A DNA stretch of 64,000 nt from Pseudomonas oryzagri (GCF_020831405.1 NZ_JAJHPU010000019.1:124001-188000); one strand, 5' to 3'. Shown: positions 27,395 to 36,636, numbered from the stretch's first letter. Numbers and translations: made by a program. The notes: generated from the letters alone by a model not told the origin.

Positions 27395-28430
27395 GCTAGT
27401 TGTGATCTCTCAGTAGGTTGTTCATCCGGGGCATTCCCGGAATTCTGGAAGCGCGACCCACACAGCCTTCCAGGAGCCCCGGATGAACCTGCATAAACAT
27501 GCCCGTCTTACCCCGCGCGGTCGAGCCCTTCTGGTTCAACGCATGCTCAACGGCCTGCGTGTCGAGGACGCGGCGCAAGCCGCAGGAGTGAGTGTCCGCA
27601 CGGCCTACAAGTGGCTCCGGCGCTTTCGTGAGGAGGGCGAAGCGGGCCTGATGGATCGCTCGTCTCGTCCGCACGCCTGTCCGCATGCCACGCAGGGCAG
27701 CCTGATCGAGCAATTGATCGAGCTGCGCCGGTCGCGCAAGACCTACCGGCAGATCGCCCAGATGCTCGGACTAGCCGTCAGCACGGTCGCCCGCCACCTC
27801 AAGCGCGCAGGTTTTCATCGGTTGGCCGAGCTGGAGCCGGCACCTGCGGTGGAGCGCTACGAGTACGCCAACCCCGGCGACCTTCTGCATCTGGACATCA
27901 AGAAGCTCGGCCGCTTCTGGAGGCCCGGACATCGGGTCACCGGCGACCGGCAGCAAAACTCCGGCGGTGCCGGCTGGGAGTTTGTCCACGTCGCCATCGA
28001 CGATGCATCCCGGCTGGCCTTCACCACCCTGCATCCGAATGAGCGTGGCAGCAGCGCTTGTCGGGCCCTGCTGCAGGCCTTGCGCTACTACCGCCGGCTG
28101 GGCATCCGCTTCCGGCGGGTCATGACCGACAATGGCTCCTGCTATCGGTCCCGAGCATTCCGGCGCTTGTGCCGCCGCCTGGGGCTGCGGCATGTCCGCA
28201 CGAAGCCCTATACGCCCCGCACCAACGGTAAGGCCGAGCGCTTTATCCAGACGAGCTTGCGTGAGTGGGCCTACGCCCGCAGTTATGAAAGTTCCGAGCA
28301 GCGAGCGGCCCACCTGCCTGCGTGGTTGCATCACTACAACTGGCACAGACCGCATGCCAGTCTCGGCTACTACCCGCCGATCAGCCGCGTTGCACTTTCG
28401 CTGAACAACGTACTGGGTTTACACAGCTAG
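27395..28430. mobile_element. IS481-family insertion sequence with GCTAG target duplication
   Basis: The element spans 27400-28425. Its ends share a 23-base imperfect inverted repeat beginning TGTG (27401-27423 and 28403-28425, 17 matches). GCTAG occurs immediately outside both ends (27395-27399 and 28426-28430), consistent with a 5-base target duplication. It carries a single transposase. It inserted just after the stop codon of the LysR gene on the right, so no gene appears broken. Confidence 0.85.
27483..28430 (+). CDS. IS481-family transposase
   Basis: The protein has 315 residues. An N-terminal helix-turn-helix ([20 protein letters not shown]) is followed by an rve integrase core with the DDE residues visible in [20 protein letters not shown] and [10 protein letters not shown]. 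The IS481 hallmark [17 protein letters not shown] is present. The gene appears intact. Its TAG stop (28428-28430) lies outside the element, in the duplicated target bases, so the protein's end depends on the insertion site. Confidence 0.93.
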   Translation: MNLHKHARLTPRGRALLVQRMLNGLRVEDAAQAAGVSVRTAYKWLRRFREEGEAGLMDRSSRPHACPHATQGSLIEQLIELRRSRKTYRQIAQMLGLAVSTVARHLKRAGFHRLAELEPAPAVERYEYANPGDLLHLDIKKLGRFWRPGHRVTGDRQQNSGGAGWEFVHVAIDDASRLAFTTLHPNERGSSACRALLQALRYYRRLGIRFRRVMTDNGSCYRSRAFRRLCRRLGLRHVRTKPYTPRTNGKAERFIQTSLREWAYARSYESSEQRAAHLPAWLHHYNWHRPHASLGYYPPISRVALSLNNVLGLHS

Positions 28431-29347
28431 TCGACGTGCTGCGCCCAGGGCGCGGCGGCGAAGTATTCGACCAGGTAATCCATCAGCGCCTGCACACGTA
28501 CCGGGCGCCGGCGCCCGGGTGGCGTGACCAGGTGCAGGGCGATCGGCTCCACCTGCCAGTCGTCCATCACGGTTTCCAGCGCGCCCGACTGCAGGTCCTG
28601 CCAGACCAGGAACTCGGGCTGCAGGGCCAGTCCCAGCCCGGCGTGCAGCGCCGGCGCCAGCGCCTCGGCGTTGTTCACCCGCAGCGGCGTGCTCATCGCC
28701 TGGGTGAATTCGCCGTGGCGCGGGTGGCGGAAGCGCCAGCTCGGGCCGCTGCGCGCGTAGGCATACTGCAGGGCGCGATGGTTGGCCAGCTCGCGCGGAT
28801 GCCGAGGCCGGCCATGCTGCGCGAAGTAGGCCGGAGCACCGACCAGATGGATGCGCACGGTGCACAGGCGCCTGGCGAGCAGGCTGGAATCGGCCAGGGT
28901 GGAAATGCGCAAGGCCAGGTCGAAGCGCTTCGCCACCAGGTCGACCAGTTCGTCGTCGAACTCGATATCGAGCGCGACCTCCGGGTGGCGGGCCATGAAC
29001 TGCGGCAGCGCGGGGGCCAGGCGCGAGAGCCCGAAGGACATCGGCGCCGCGATGCGGATCGGCCCGCGCAGGCCGGCCGAGCGTTCGACCACTTCGGCCT
29101 CGACGGCCTCCCCCGCCTCGAGGATGCGCGCGGCGTTCTCCAGCGCCAGCAGGCCGCTATCGGTCAGCGACATGCGCCGCGACGTGCGGTGAAACAGCAT
29201 GACCTGCATGCGCTTCTCCAGCCGCGTGATGGCCTTGGATACCGTGGCCTGGGACAGCGCCAGTTCCTCGGCAGCCCTGGCGAAGGAACCGGCTTCCGCG
29301 ACCTTGGCGAAGATCGCCCAGGCTTCCAGGTCCGGCAATCTGTTCAT
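28427..29347 (-). CDS. LysR-family regulator of the pirin operon
   Basis: The protein has 306 residues. The N-terminal helix-turn-helix reads FAKVAEAGSFARAAEELALSQ and TVSKAITRLEKRMQV, as in the CrgA/AaeR-like LysR group. It is divergent from the pirin operon with a palindromic operator between (29386-29415). Its stop codon lies in the target duplication of the adjacent IS481 element; the CTAG palindrome serves as stop for both genes. Confidence 0.92.
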   Translation of the reverse strand: MNRLPDLEAWAIFAKVAEAGSFARAAEELALSQATVSKAITRLEKRMQVMLFHRTSRRMSLTDSGLLALENAARILEAGEAVEAEVVERSAGLRGPIRIAAPMSFGLSRLAPALPQFMARHPEVALDIEFDDELVDLVAKRFDLALRISTLADSSLLARRLCTVRIHLVGAPAYFAQHGRPRHPRELANHRALQYAYARSGPSWRFRHPRHGEFTQAMSTPLRVNNAEALAPALHAGLGLALQPEFLVWQDLQSGALETVMDDWQVEPIALHLVTPPGRRRPVRVQALMDYLVEYFAAAPWAQHVD

Positions 29348-29385
29348 GCTGAAGCTCCCCGCTGCGCGGCGCGATCACATCAATA

Positions 29386-29415
29386 ATGGAAAGAATGGTA
29401 TTCCATACCTTCCAT
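29386..29415. promoter_or_regulatory. Nested inverted repeats between LysR and pirin genes
   Basis: ATGGAA and TTCCAT arms enclose an inner ATGGTATTCCAT. The layout suits binding of the divergent LysR protein. It lies 39 bases from the LysR start and 65 from the pirin start. Confidence 0.6.
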
Positions 29416-29479
29416 TCTGGCGACAGTATGCAGCGCCTATAGTGATTCCCATCGATGTTTCACCAGCGGGAGAATCACC

Positions 29480-30184
29480 ATGATCGAACGTCGTCCCTTC
29501 GCCACCCTCGGTGGCGCCGATCACGGCTGGCTCAATGCCAAACACCACTTTTCCTTTGCCGAATATCACGATCCGGCGCGTGTGCACTGGGGCGCGCTGC
29601 GGGTCTGGAACGACGACGCGATCCAACCGGGCACCGGCTTCCCAGCACATCCGCACGCCGACATGGAGATCATCACCTACGTTCGCGAAGGCGCGATCAC
29701 CCACCAGGACAACCTGGGCAACAAGGGGCGCACCAACGCCGGCGATGTGCAGGTGATGAGCGCGGGGGCCGGTGTCCGCCACTCCGAGTACAACCTGGAG
29801 GCGGGCGTCACGCGCATCTTCCAGATCTGGATCTTCCCGGACCAGCGGGGCGGGCAGCCTGCCTGGGGCGCCAAGCCGTTCCCGAAGACCGACCGCTCCG
29901 GCCGCTTCGTGGCCCTGGCCAGCGGCATCGAGGGGGACGAGGACGCCCTGCCGATCCGCAGCGCCGCCCGGGTGCTGGGCGCGACGCTCAAGGCCGGGGA
30001 AACCGCCGAGTACCGCTTCGCCGGCGAGGACCGCTACGGCTACCTGGTGCCGGCCAGCGGCCAGGTGGAGGTCAACGGCGTTGAGCTGCAGGCCCGCGAT
30101 GGCGCGGCCATCAGCGGCGAGGAAGTCATCCGGGTCACCGCCCGCGAGGACAGCGAGCTGGTCCTGGTGGACGCGGCCGGCTGA
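29480..30184 (+). CDS. Pirin-family bicupin protein
   Basis: The protein has 234 residues. The N-terminal cupin has HPHADMEIITYV with a following His and Glu (GVRHSEYN) that bind a metal, matching YhhW-type pirins. Some pirins have quercetinase activity and others act as redox-sensing cofactors; the role here is unknown. ATG 29480 follows GGGAGAATCACC. First gene of the operon controlled by the divergent LysR (inference). Confidence 0.92.
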   Translation: MIERRPFATLGGADHGWLNAKHHFSFAEYHDPARVHWGALRVWNDDAIQPGTGFPAHPHADMEIITYVREGAITHQDNLGNKGRTNAGDVQVMSAGAGVRHSEYNLEAGVTRIFQIWIFPDQRGGQPAWGAKPFPKTDRSGRFVALASGIEGDEDALPIRSAARVLGATLKAGETAEYRFAGEDRYGYLVPASGQVEVNGVELQARDGAAISGEEVIRVTAREDSELVLVDAAG

Positions 30185-30336
30185 ACCATCGGCAACAGCG
30201 GTACCGGGGATTCTCGCGGCATCCCCGGTGCCTGCCGCATGCCGACGAGACAGGCGTCGATACGTCGGGCGTCGCCGGCATGCCCCCAGTCCTACCCGCC
30301 GCTCCCTCGATGTTCGTCCCGTTAAGGAGAGACACC

Positions 30337-31017
30337 ATGTCCAAGTACCTCGAAGTGCTCACCCCGCAGAACAGCCAGCTGATCTTCATCGACCAGCAGC
30401 CGCAGATGGCCTTCGGCGTGCAGTCGATCGACCGCCAGGTGCTGAAGAACAACGTCGTGGCGCTGGCCAAGGCCGCCAAGGTGTTCAACGTGCCGACGAC
30501 CATCACCACCGTCGAGACCGATGGCTTCTCCGGCAATACCTATCCCGAGCTGCTCGCCGTGTACCCCGATCACCGGATCCTCGAACGCACCTCGATGAAC
30601 TCCTGGGACGACCAGAACGTGCGCGACTCGCTGGCCGCCGCCGGGCGCAAGAAGGTCATCGTCTCGGGGCTGTGGACCGAGGTCTGCAACACCACCTTCG
30701 CGCTGTGCGCGGCGCTGGAAGGCGGCTATGAAATCTACATGGTGGCCGATGCCTCCGGCGGCACCTCGGTCGATGCGCACAAGTACGCGATGGATCGCAT
30801 GATCCAGGCCGGCATCGTGCCGGTGACCTGGCAGCAGGTGCTGCTGGAATGGCAGCGCGACTGGGCGCGCAAGGAAACCTACGACGCGGTCATCGGCATC
30901 GTCCAGGAGCACTCCGGCGCCTACGGCATGGGCGTCGACTACGCCTACACCATGGTCCACAAGGGCCCGGAGCGCGTGCTGCACGGCGAGCGCATCGGCC
31001 CCAACCCGGCCAAATAA
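30337..31017 (+). CDS. Isochorismatase-like cysteine hydrolase (YcaC-type)
   Basis: The protein has 226 residues. IDQQPQMAFGV holds the catalytic Asp and VSGLWTEVCNTTFAL the nucleophilic Cys of the family. YcaC-type members are octameric hydrolases of uncertain substrate. A strong ribosome binding site (TTAAGGAGAGACACC) precedes ATG 30337. It is often found beside pirins in proteobacteria (general knowledge). Confidence 0.9.
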   Translation: MSKYLEVLTPQNSQLIFIDQQPQMAFGVQSIDRQVLKNNVVALAKAAKVFNVPTTITTVETDGFSGNTYPELLAVYPDHRILERTSMNSWDDQNVRDSLAAAGRKKVIVSGLWTEVCNTTFALCAALEGGYEIYMVADASGGTSVDAHKYAMDRMIQAGIVPVTWQQVLLEWQRDWARKETYDAVIGIVQEHSGAYGMGVDYAYTMVHKGPERVLHGERIGPNPAK

Positions 31018-31194
31018 GCCGCGCCGAGCGCGCCGCCGGGGCCGCGTCGGACCGGCGGCCACTGCGCCGGTCCCGCTCGGCCTCTGCGATTCGGAGCAGC
31101 GGCGGGCGCAACGTCTAGCCTTGGTACGGATCGGAGCCCCAAGCGCCCGCCGTGCGCTCACCGAAGCGCAGCGGCCATAGAAGCGAGGTGAATC

Positions 31195-31476
31195 ATGAAA
31201 CTCTACGTCCTGTCCGCCGGGGCCGGCCTGCTGGTCGGCATCATCTACAGTCTGCTCAACGTGCGCTCGCCGGCGCCGCCCCTGGTCGCGCTGGTCGGCC
31301 TGCTCGGCATCCTGATCGGCGAGCAGGTCATCCCGGTCGGCAAGCAATGGCTCGGCGGCGCGGCATTCTCCGCCGCCTGCGACAAGGCGCAGGCCGTCGA
31401 CCACGTATGCGGGCAACTGCCCGGCCGCCAGCAGGCCGGGCAACAGCCGCAATCCGCGGAGGAGAAGCAGTCATGA
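31195..31476 (+). CDS. XapX domain protein
   Basis: The protein has 93 residues. Two hydrophobic segments (LSAGAGLLVGIIYSLLNV and LVALVGLLGILIGEQVIP) match the XapX domain; a Gln/Ala-rich tail of about 35 residues follows. Function unknown. The TGA stop overlaps the amidohydrolase ATG, showing coupling. Confidence 0.85.
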   Translation: MKLYVLSAGAGLLVGIIYSLLNVRSPAPPLVALVGLLGILIGEQVIPVGKQWLGGAAFSAACDKAQAVDHVCGQLPGRQQAGQQPQSAEEKQS

Positions 31477-33371
31477 GCACGCCAGACATTGCCGAGGTGA
31501 TCCTGCGAAACGGCCGCATCACCACGCTGGACCGCGGCAAGCCGCTGGCCAGCGCGGTCGCCATCAAGGATGGCCGGTTCCTCGCCGTGGGCGACGACGC
31601 CGAGATCACGGCCCTGGCGGGTCCCGCGACCAAAGTCATCGACCTCAAGGGCCGCAGCGTGCTGCCCGGCTTGTTCGACAACCACACCCACGTGGTGCGC
31701 GGCGGCCTGAACTACAACCTGGAGCTGCGCTGGGACGGCGTGCGTTCGCTGGCCGATGCGATGGACATGCTCAGGCGCCAGGTCGCCATCACCCCCGCGC
31801 CGCAATGGGTTCGCGTGGTCGGCGGCTTCAGCGAACACCAGTTCGTCGAGAAACACCTGCCCACCATCGCCGAGATCAACGCCATCGCCCCGGACACCCC
31901 GGTGTTCCTGCTGCACCTGTACGACCGCGCCCTGCTCAACGGCGCCGCGCTGCGCGCCGTGGGCTACGGCAAGGACACCCCCGAGCCGCCGGGCGGCGAG
32001 ATCACCCGCGATGCCAACGGCAACCCGACCGGCCTGCTGCTGGCCAAGCCCAACGCGCTGATCCTCTACGCGACGCTGGCCAAGGGACCCAAGCTGCCGT
32101 TCGACTACCAGCTCAATTCCACCCGCCACTTCATGCGCGAGCTCAACCGCCTGGGCGTGACCGGAGTGATCGACGCCGGCGGCGGCTTCCAGAACTACCC
32201 GGACGACTACGCGGTGATCCAGAAGCTGGCCGACGACGGCCAGATGACCGTGCGCCTGGCCTACAACCTGTTCACCCAGAAGCCCAAGGAGGAGAAGGAA
32301 GACTTCCTCAAGTGGACCTCCAGCGTCCAGTACAAGCAGGGCAGCGACTATTTCCGCCACAACGGCGCCGGCGAGATGCTGGTGTTCTCGGCGGCCGATT
32401 TCGAGGACTTCCGCCAGCCGCGGCCGGACATGCCGGCAGAAATGGAGGGCGAGCTGGAGGAAGTGGTGCGCATCCTCGCGCAGAACCGCTGGCCCTGGCG
32501 CCTGCACGCCACCTACGACGAGACCATCGCGCGCGCGCTGGACGTGTTCGAGAAGGTCGACCGCGACGTGCCGCTGGCCGGCCTGAACTGGTTCTTCGAC
32601 CACGCCGAAACCATCTCCGACCGCTCCATCGACCGTATCGCCGCGCTCGGCGGCGGCATCGCGGTGCAGCACCGCATGGCCTACCAGGGCGAGTACTTCG
32701 TCGAGCGCTACGGCGCCGCGGCCGCCGAGGCGACCCCGCCCATCGCCCGCATGCTGGACAAGGGCGTCAAGGTCTCGGCCGGCACCGACGCCACCCGCGT
32801 GGCCTCCTACAACCCCTGGGTGTCGCTGGCGTGGATGGTCACCGGCAAGACCGTCGGCGGCCTGCGCCTGTATCCGCAGCGCAACTGCCTGGACCGCGAG
32901 ACGGCGCTGCGCATGTGGACCGAGCACGTCGCCTGGTTCTCCAACGAGGAAGGCAAGCGCGGCCGCATCCAGGCCGGGCAGTTCGCCGACCTGATCGTGC
33001 CGAGCAAGGACTACTTCGCCGTCGCCGAGGACGAGATCTCCTTCCTGACCTCGGACCTGACGGTGGTGGGCGGTCGCGTGGTGTACGGCGCGGGCGACTT
33101 CGCGCCGCTGGACGACAACCCGCTGCCGCCCGCGATGCCCGACTGGTCGCCGACCCGCACCTTCAAGGGCTACGGCGCCTGGGGCGAGCCCGAAGGCGCC
33201 GGCAGGAACTCCCTGCAGCCGCTGCGTCAGCAGGCCGTCGCCGGCTGCGGATGCGCCAGCTCCTGCGGCCTGCACGGCCATGACCACGCCAGGGCCTGGG
33301 CCTCCAGCGCTCCGGTGGCCGACCTCAAGGGCTTCTTCGGCGCCCTCGGCTGCTCCTGCTGGGCCGTGTAG
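31473..33371 (+). CDS. Amidohydrolase family 3 (YtcJ-like) with Cys/His-rich tail
   Basis: The protein has 632 residues. GLFDNHTHVVRGGL is the first metal-binding histidine pair; FFDHAETISD and SAGTDATRVASYNPW complete the TIM-barrel site. The family hydrolyses amide or cyclic amide bonds of unknown substrates. After the barrel (from about residue 570) comes an unusual tail with CGCASSCGLHGHDH and a final GCSCWAV, containing six Cys and three His, which may bind an extra metal. It overlaps the XapX gene by four bases. Confidence 0.88.
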   Translation: MSTPDIAEVILRNGRITTLDRGKPLASAVAIKDGRFLAVGDDAEITALAGPATKVIDLKGRSVLPGLFDNHTHVVRGGLNYNLELRWDGVRSLADAMDMLRRQVAITPAPQWVRVVGGFSEHQFVEKHLPTIAEINAIAPDTPVFLLHLYDRALLNGAALRAVGYGKDTPEPPGGEITRDANGNPTGLLLAKPNALILYATLAKGPKLPFDYQLNSTRHFMRELNRLGVTGVIDAGGGFQNYPDDYAVIQKLADDGQMTVRLAYNLFTQKPKEEKEDFLKWTSSVQYKQGSDYFRHNGAGEMLVFSAADFEDFRQPRPDMPAEMEGELEEVVRILAQNRWPWRLHATYDETIARALDVFEKVDRDVPLAGLNWFFDHAETISDRSIDRIAALGGGIAVQHRMAYQGEYFVERYGAAAAEATPPIARMLDKGVKVSAGTDATRVASYNPWVSLAWMVTGKTVGGLRLYPQRNCLDRETALRMWTEHVAWFSNEEGKRGRIQAGQFADLIVPSKDYFAVAEDEISFLTSDLTVVGGRVVYGAGDFAPLDDNPLPPAMPDWSPTRTFKGYGAWGEPEGAGRNSLQPLRQQAVAGCGCASSCGLHGHDHARAWASSAPVADLKGFFGALGCSCWAV

Positions 33372-33383
33372 GAGGAAGCCGCC

Positions 33384-33449
33384 ATGTCGAAGTCCCGTTC
33401 GCTCGCTCACCCGGCCGCCCGGCCGGATGTCCGGCAGGTGCAGCCATGA
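33384..33449 (+). CDS. Possible 21-residue coupled peptide
   Basis: A good ribosome binding site (AGGAGGAAGCCGCC) precedes an ATG opening MSKSRSLAHPAARPDVRQVQP. Its TGA overlaps the MFS start as ATGA. It may be a short protein, or a means of carrying ribosomes to the MFS gene, which lacks its own strong binding site. Confidence 0.45.
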   Translation: MSKSRSLAHPAARPDVRQVQP

Positions 33450-35044
33450 GCCGCGCGGGCGAGACCTCGGCGGGTGGCCTTGCGCCCCTGCGGCAGACGC
33501 TGTTCGCCGTCCTTTGGGCGGCGACTGTCATCGGCAACACCGGCAGCTTCGTCCGCGACGTCGCCAGCGCCTGGCTGATGACCGACTTGTCGCCCTCCCC
33601 GGCCGCCGTGGCCCTGGTGCAGGCGGCGGCGACCCTACCGATCTTCCTGCTGGCGATCCCGGCGGGCGTGCTGGCCGACATCCTCGACCGCCGCAAGCTG
33701 CTCATCGCCATCCAGTTCCTGCTCGCCGGCGTCAGTGTTTGTCTGATGCTGCTGTCGGCGACGGGGCTGCAGTCGGTCGCCTCGCTGGTGGCGCTGACCT
33801 TCCTCGGCGGCATGGGGGCGGCGCTGATGGCGCCGACCTGGCAGGCCATCGTGCCCGAACTGGTGGACAGGAAAGACCTCAAGAGCGCCGTCGCGCTCAA
33901 TTCGCTGGGCATCAACATCGCGCGGGCGATCGGCCCGGCGCTAGGCGGCCTGATCCTGGCCAGCCTGGGGGCGGCGTTCACCTACGGCGTGGACGTGGTC
34001 AGCTACGCGTTCGTCATCGCCGCGCTGCTCTGGTGGCGGCGCCCGGTCGCCGCCCGCGACGAGCTGGCCGAGCGCTTCCCTGGCGCCTTCCGCGCCGGCC
34101 TGCGCTACGCCCGCGCCAGTCGCGAGCTGCATGTGGTGCTGCTGCGCGCCTTCCTGTTCTTCTCCTTGGCCAGCTCGGTGTGGGCGCTGCTGCCGCTGGT
34201 GGCGCGCCAGTTGCTCGGCGGCGGCGCCGGTTTCTACGGCTTGCTGCTCGGCGCGGTCGGCCTGGGAGCGATCGGCGGCGCGCTGGTCCTGCCCAGGCTG
34301 CGCGCCCGGCTGAGCGCCGACGGCCTGCTGCTGCTCTCAGCGCTGCTGGCGGCGCTGGTCATGGTCCTGCTGGCCTGCGCGCCGCCGCGGTGGGCGGCGC
34401 TAGCGGCGCTGCTGGTGCTGGGCGCGGCCTGGATCAGCGCGCTGACCACGCTCAGCGGCGTGGCGCAGTCGATCCTGCCCAACTGGGTGCGCGGCCGTTC
34501 GCTGGCGGTGTACCTGACGGTGTTCAACGGCGCGATGACCGCCGGCAGCCTGGCCTGGGGCGCCATCGCCCAGTGGAGCGGCGTGCCGTTCGCGCTGCTG
34601 GCCGGTGCCGGCGGGCTGGTGCTGGTCGGCCTGCTCGCCCATCGGGTCAAGCTGCCGCGCGGCGAGGCCGACCTGGTGCCGTCCAACCACTGGCCCGAGC
34701 CGCTAACCGCCGAACCGGTCGAGCATGACCGCGGCCCGGTGCTGATCCTCATCGAGTACCGCATCGATCCCACCGAGCGGGCCGCCTTCGCCGCGGCGCT
34801 CACCAAGCTGTCCGCCGAACGCCGGCGCGACGGCGCCTATGCCTGGGGACTCACCGAGGACGCGGCCGATCCGGGCGTGATGCTCGAGTGGTTCCAGGTC
34901 GAATCCTGGGCCGAGCACCTGCGCCAGCACCGGCGGGTCTCCCGGGCCGACGCCGATCTCCAGCAGGAGGTTCTGCGCTATCACCGCGGCGAGCGGCCCC
35001 CGCTGGTCCGCCATCTGCTGGCGGTCGACCAGGGCGCCGGCTGA
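33446..35044 (+). CDS. MFS transporter fused to an antibiotic-monooxygenase-like domain
   Basis: The protein has 532 residues. Twelve membrane spans (about 1-410) fit the EntS/MFS_3 group of exporters. The C-terminal ~110 residues (from VLILIEYRIDPTERAAF) resemble a ferredoxin-like ABM domain, a combination known for the PF05977 family. The cytoplasmic domain might bind the cargo. Last gene of the pirin operon; substrate unknown. Confidence 0.85.
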   Translation: MSRAGETSAGGLAPLRQTLFAVLWAATVIGNTGSFVRDVASAWLMTDLSPSPAAVALVQAAATLPIFLLAIPAGVLADILDRRKLLIAIQFLLAGVSVCLMLLSATGLQSVASLVALTFLGGMGAALMAPTWQAIVPELVDRKDLKSAVALNSLGINIARAIGPALGGLILASLGAAFTYGVDVVSYAFVIAALLWWRRPVAARDELAERFPGAFRAGLRYARASRELHVVLLRAFLFFSLASSVWALLPLVARQLLGGGAGFYGLLLGAVGLGAIGGALVLPRLRARLSADGLLLLSALLAALVMVLLACAPPRWAALAALLVLGAAWISALTTLSGVAQSILPNWVRGRSLAVYLTVFNGAMTAGSLAWGAIAQWSGVPFALLAGAGGLVLVGLLAHRVKLPRGEADLVPSNHWPEPLTAEPVEHDRGPVLILIEYRIDPTERAAFAAALTKLSAERRRDGAYAWGLTEDAADPGVMLEWFQVESWAEHLRQHRRVSRADADLQQEVLRYHRGERPPLVRHLLAVDQGAG

Positions 35045-35079
35045 GCCGGGCCGCTGGCCGCCTCGCCGCCCGTCATTTG

Positions 35080-35094
35080 GCTCGATAATCGCAC
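35080..35094 (+). promoter_or_regulatory. PcaR-like box upstream of aroQ
   Basis: GCTCGATAATCGCAC differs in one base from GTTCGATAATCGCAC, the site bound by the IclR-family regulator PcaR in P. putida. It lies 250 bases before the aroQ start, in the 285-base gap after the MFS gene. A second box lies at 52127. Confidence 0.6.
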
Positions 35095-35257
35095 GCTTTG
35101 TTCGCCCCGCCGGCGCGCCCCAGCGCCGCGCCACGTCCCCACCCGCAAACCCCTCAACCCCTTGAAAACCGCGGCCTTGACGGGTTTCGCCCCCGCTTGC
35201 CGCGCGCCGCACCGCCCTCCTTGCGCCCTTTGCGGGGGATATTGGCGCGATTGACTG

Positions 35258-35273
35258 AATTAACTGGTTAGTA
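35258..35273 (+). promoter_or_regulatory. Shared palindrome upstream of aroQ
   Basis: AATTAACT-GGTTAGTA. Its right half is identical to that of the perfect palindrome before quiC (52107-52122), and its left half matches at five of eight bases. It probably binds the TetR regulator encoded at 49337 (inference). Confidence 0.55.
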
Positions 35274-35306
35274 CATTTTTATTTCAAGGCCGGCATCCGC
35301 CCGGCG

Positions 35307-35320
35307 ACAAAAACAACAAC
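35307..35320 (+). promoter_or_regulatory. Crc/Hfq-type A-rich motif at the aroQ ribosome binding site
   Basis: ACAAAAACAACAAC runs straight into GGAG, the aroQ ribosome binding site, so Hfq/Crc bound here would block translation. Confidence 0.7.
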
Positions 35321-35329
35321 GGAGCGCGC

Positions 35330-35776
35330 GTGCCCATGTCGCACCTCATCCTCGTCCTCAACGGTCCCAACCTGAACATGCTGGGCACCCGCGAACCGGC
35401 CACCTACGGCCACGAAACCCTCGCCGACGTCGAGGCCCTCTGCCAGCGCACCGCCGCCGAGCAGGGGCTGGAGGCCGAATTCCGCCAGACCAACCACGAA
35501 GGCCAGCTGATCGACTGGATCCACCAGGCGCGCGGTCGCTGCGCCGGCATCCTGATCAATCCGGGCGCCTGGACGCACACCTCGGTGGCCATCCGCGACG
35601 CGCTGGTCGCCGCCGAGCTGCCGGTGATCGAGGTGCACATCTCCAACGTGCACAAGCGCGAGGAATTCCGTCACCACTCCTTCGTCTCCGGCGTCGCCGT
35701 CGCCGTGCTGTGCGGTTTCGGCACCCACGGCTATCGCCTGGGCCTGACCCACTTCGCCCACCTGCTCAACGGTTGA
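35330..35776 (+). CDS. aroQ: Type II 3-dehydroquinate dehydratase
   Basis: The protein has 148 residues. [17 protein letters not shown] holds the catalytic loop and Tyr, NPGAWTHTS the substrate-binding region, and [17 protein letters not shown] the catalytic His. It dehydrates 3-dehydroquinate to 3-dehydroshikimate. Start: GTG 35330 is five bases from GGAG, whereas ATG 35336 (MSHLILVL) is eleven; either would be acceptable and the difference is two residues. It is the first gene of the quinate operon. Together with quiC, the context marks it as the catabolic copy. Confidence 0.94.
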   Translation: MPMSHLILVLNGPNLNMLGTREPATYGHETLADVEALCQRTAAEQGLEAEFRQTNHEGQLIDWIHQARGRCAGILINPGAWTHTSVAIRDALVAAELPVIEVHISNVHKREEFRHHSFVSGVAVAVLCGFGTHGYRLGLTHFAHLLNG

Positions 35777-35784
35777 GAGCCACC

Positions 35785-36636
35785 ATGACCCAGACCTCCA
35801 GCATTCTCGCCGGCCTGATCGGCGCCGGCATCCAGGCCTCGCGCACCCCCGCCATGCACGAGCACGAGGGCGACGCCCAGGGCATCCGCACCCTCTACCG
35901 ACTGATCGACCTGGACAAGCTCGGCCTGACCAGCGCGGACCTGCCGGAACTGCTCACCGCCGCCCAGCGCATGGGCTTCACCGGCCTGAACATCACCTTC
36001 CCGTGCAAGCAGGCGATCATCCCGCTGCTCGACGACCTGTCGCCGGAAGCGCGCGGCATCGGCGCGGTGAACACGGTGGTGTTCCAGGACGGCAAGCGCA
36101 TCGGCCACAACACCGACTGCTTGGGCTTCGCCGAAGGCTTCCGCCGCGGCCTGTCCGGCGTGGCGCGCGAGCGCGTGGTGCAGATGGGCGCCGGCGGCGC
36201 CGGTGCCGCCGTGGCCCACGCCCTGCTGCAGGAAGGGGTGCGCCAGCTGACCATCTTCGACGTCGAGCCGGCGCGCGCCGCCGAGCTGGCCGCCAACCTC
36301 AACGCCACCTTCGGCGCCGGTCGCGCCCAGGGCGGCGGCGACCTGCCGGCGGCCATGGCCGAGGCCCAGGGCCTGGTCAACACCACGCCGGTCGGCATGG
36401 CCAAGCTGCCGGGCATGCCGCTGCCGGCCGAACTGCTGCGCGCCGACCTGTGGGTGGCGGAGATCATCTACTTCCCGCTGGAAACCGAACTGCTGCGCAC
36501 CGCCCGCGCGCTGGGCTGCCAGACCCTCGACGGCAGCAACATGGCGGTGTTCCAGGCGGTCAAGGCCTTCGAACTGTTCAGCGGCCGTACCGCCGACGCC
36601 AATCGGATGATGGCGCACTTCGCCAGCATGGGCTGA
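35785..36636 (+). CDS. Quinate/shikimate dehydrogenase (AroE-like)
   Basis: The protein has 283 residues. SRTPAMHEHEG (from Ser 19) is the substrate loop of the quinate/shikimate type rather than the SPSP loop of biosynthetic AroE. Lys 75 in FPCKQ and Asp 111 in NTDCLGF are the catalytic pair, and GAGGAG (about 136) binds the cofactor. It would oxidise quinate and/or shikimate to the 3-dehydro acids. The gap to aroQ is 8 bases. Resemblance is strongest to NAD-using QsuD-type enzymes from memory, not from a search. Confidence 0.88.
   Translation: MTQTSSILAGLIGAGIQASRTPAMHEHEGDAQGIRTLYRLIDLDKLGLTSADLPELLTAAQRMGFTGLNITFPCKQAIIPLLDDLSPEARGIGAVNTVVFQDGKRIGHNTDCLGFAEGFRRGLSGVARERVVQMGAGGAGAAVAHALLQEGVRQLTIFDVEPARAAELAANLNATFGAGRAQGGGDLPAAMAEAQGLVNTTPVGMAKLPGMPLPAELLRADLWVAEIIYFPLETELLRTARALGCQTLDGSNMAVFQAVKAFELFSGRTADANRMMAHFASMG

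Noticed and set aside
31245-33410. Minus-strand open frame of 721 codons opposite the amidohydrolase
   Set aside because: Low-complexity Gly/Ala/Val/His composition typical of an antisense shadow.
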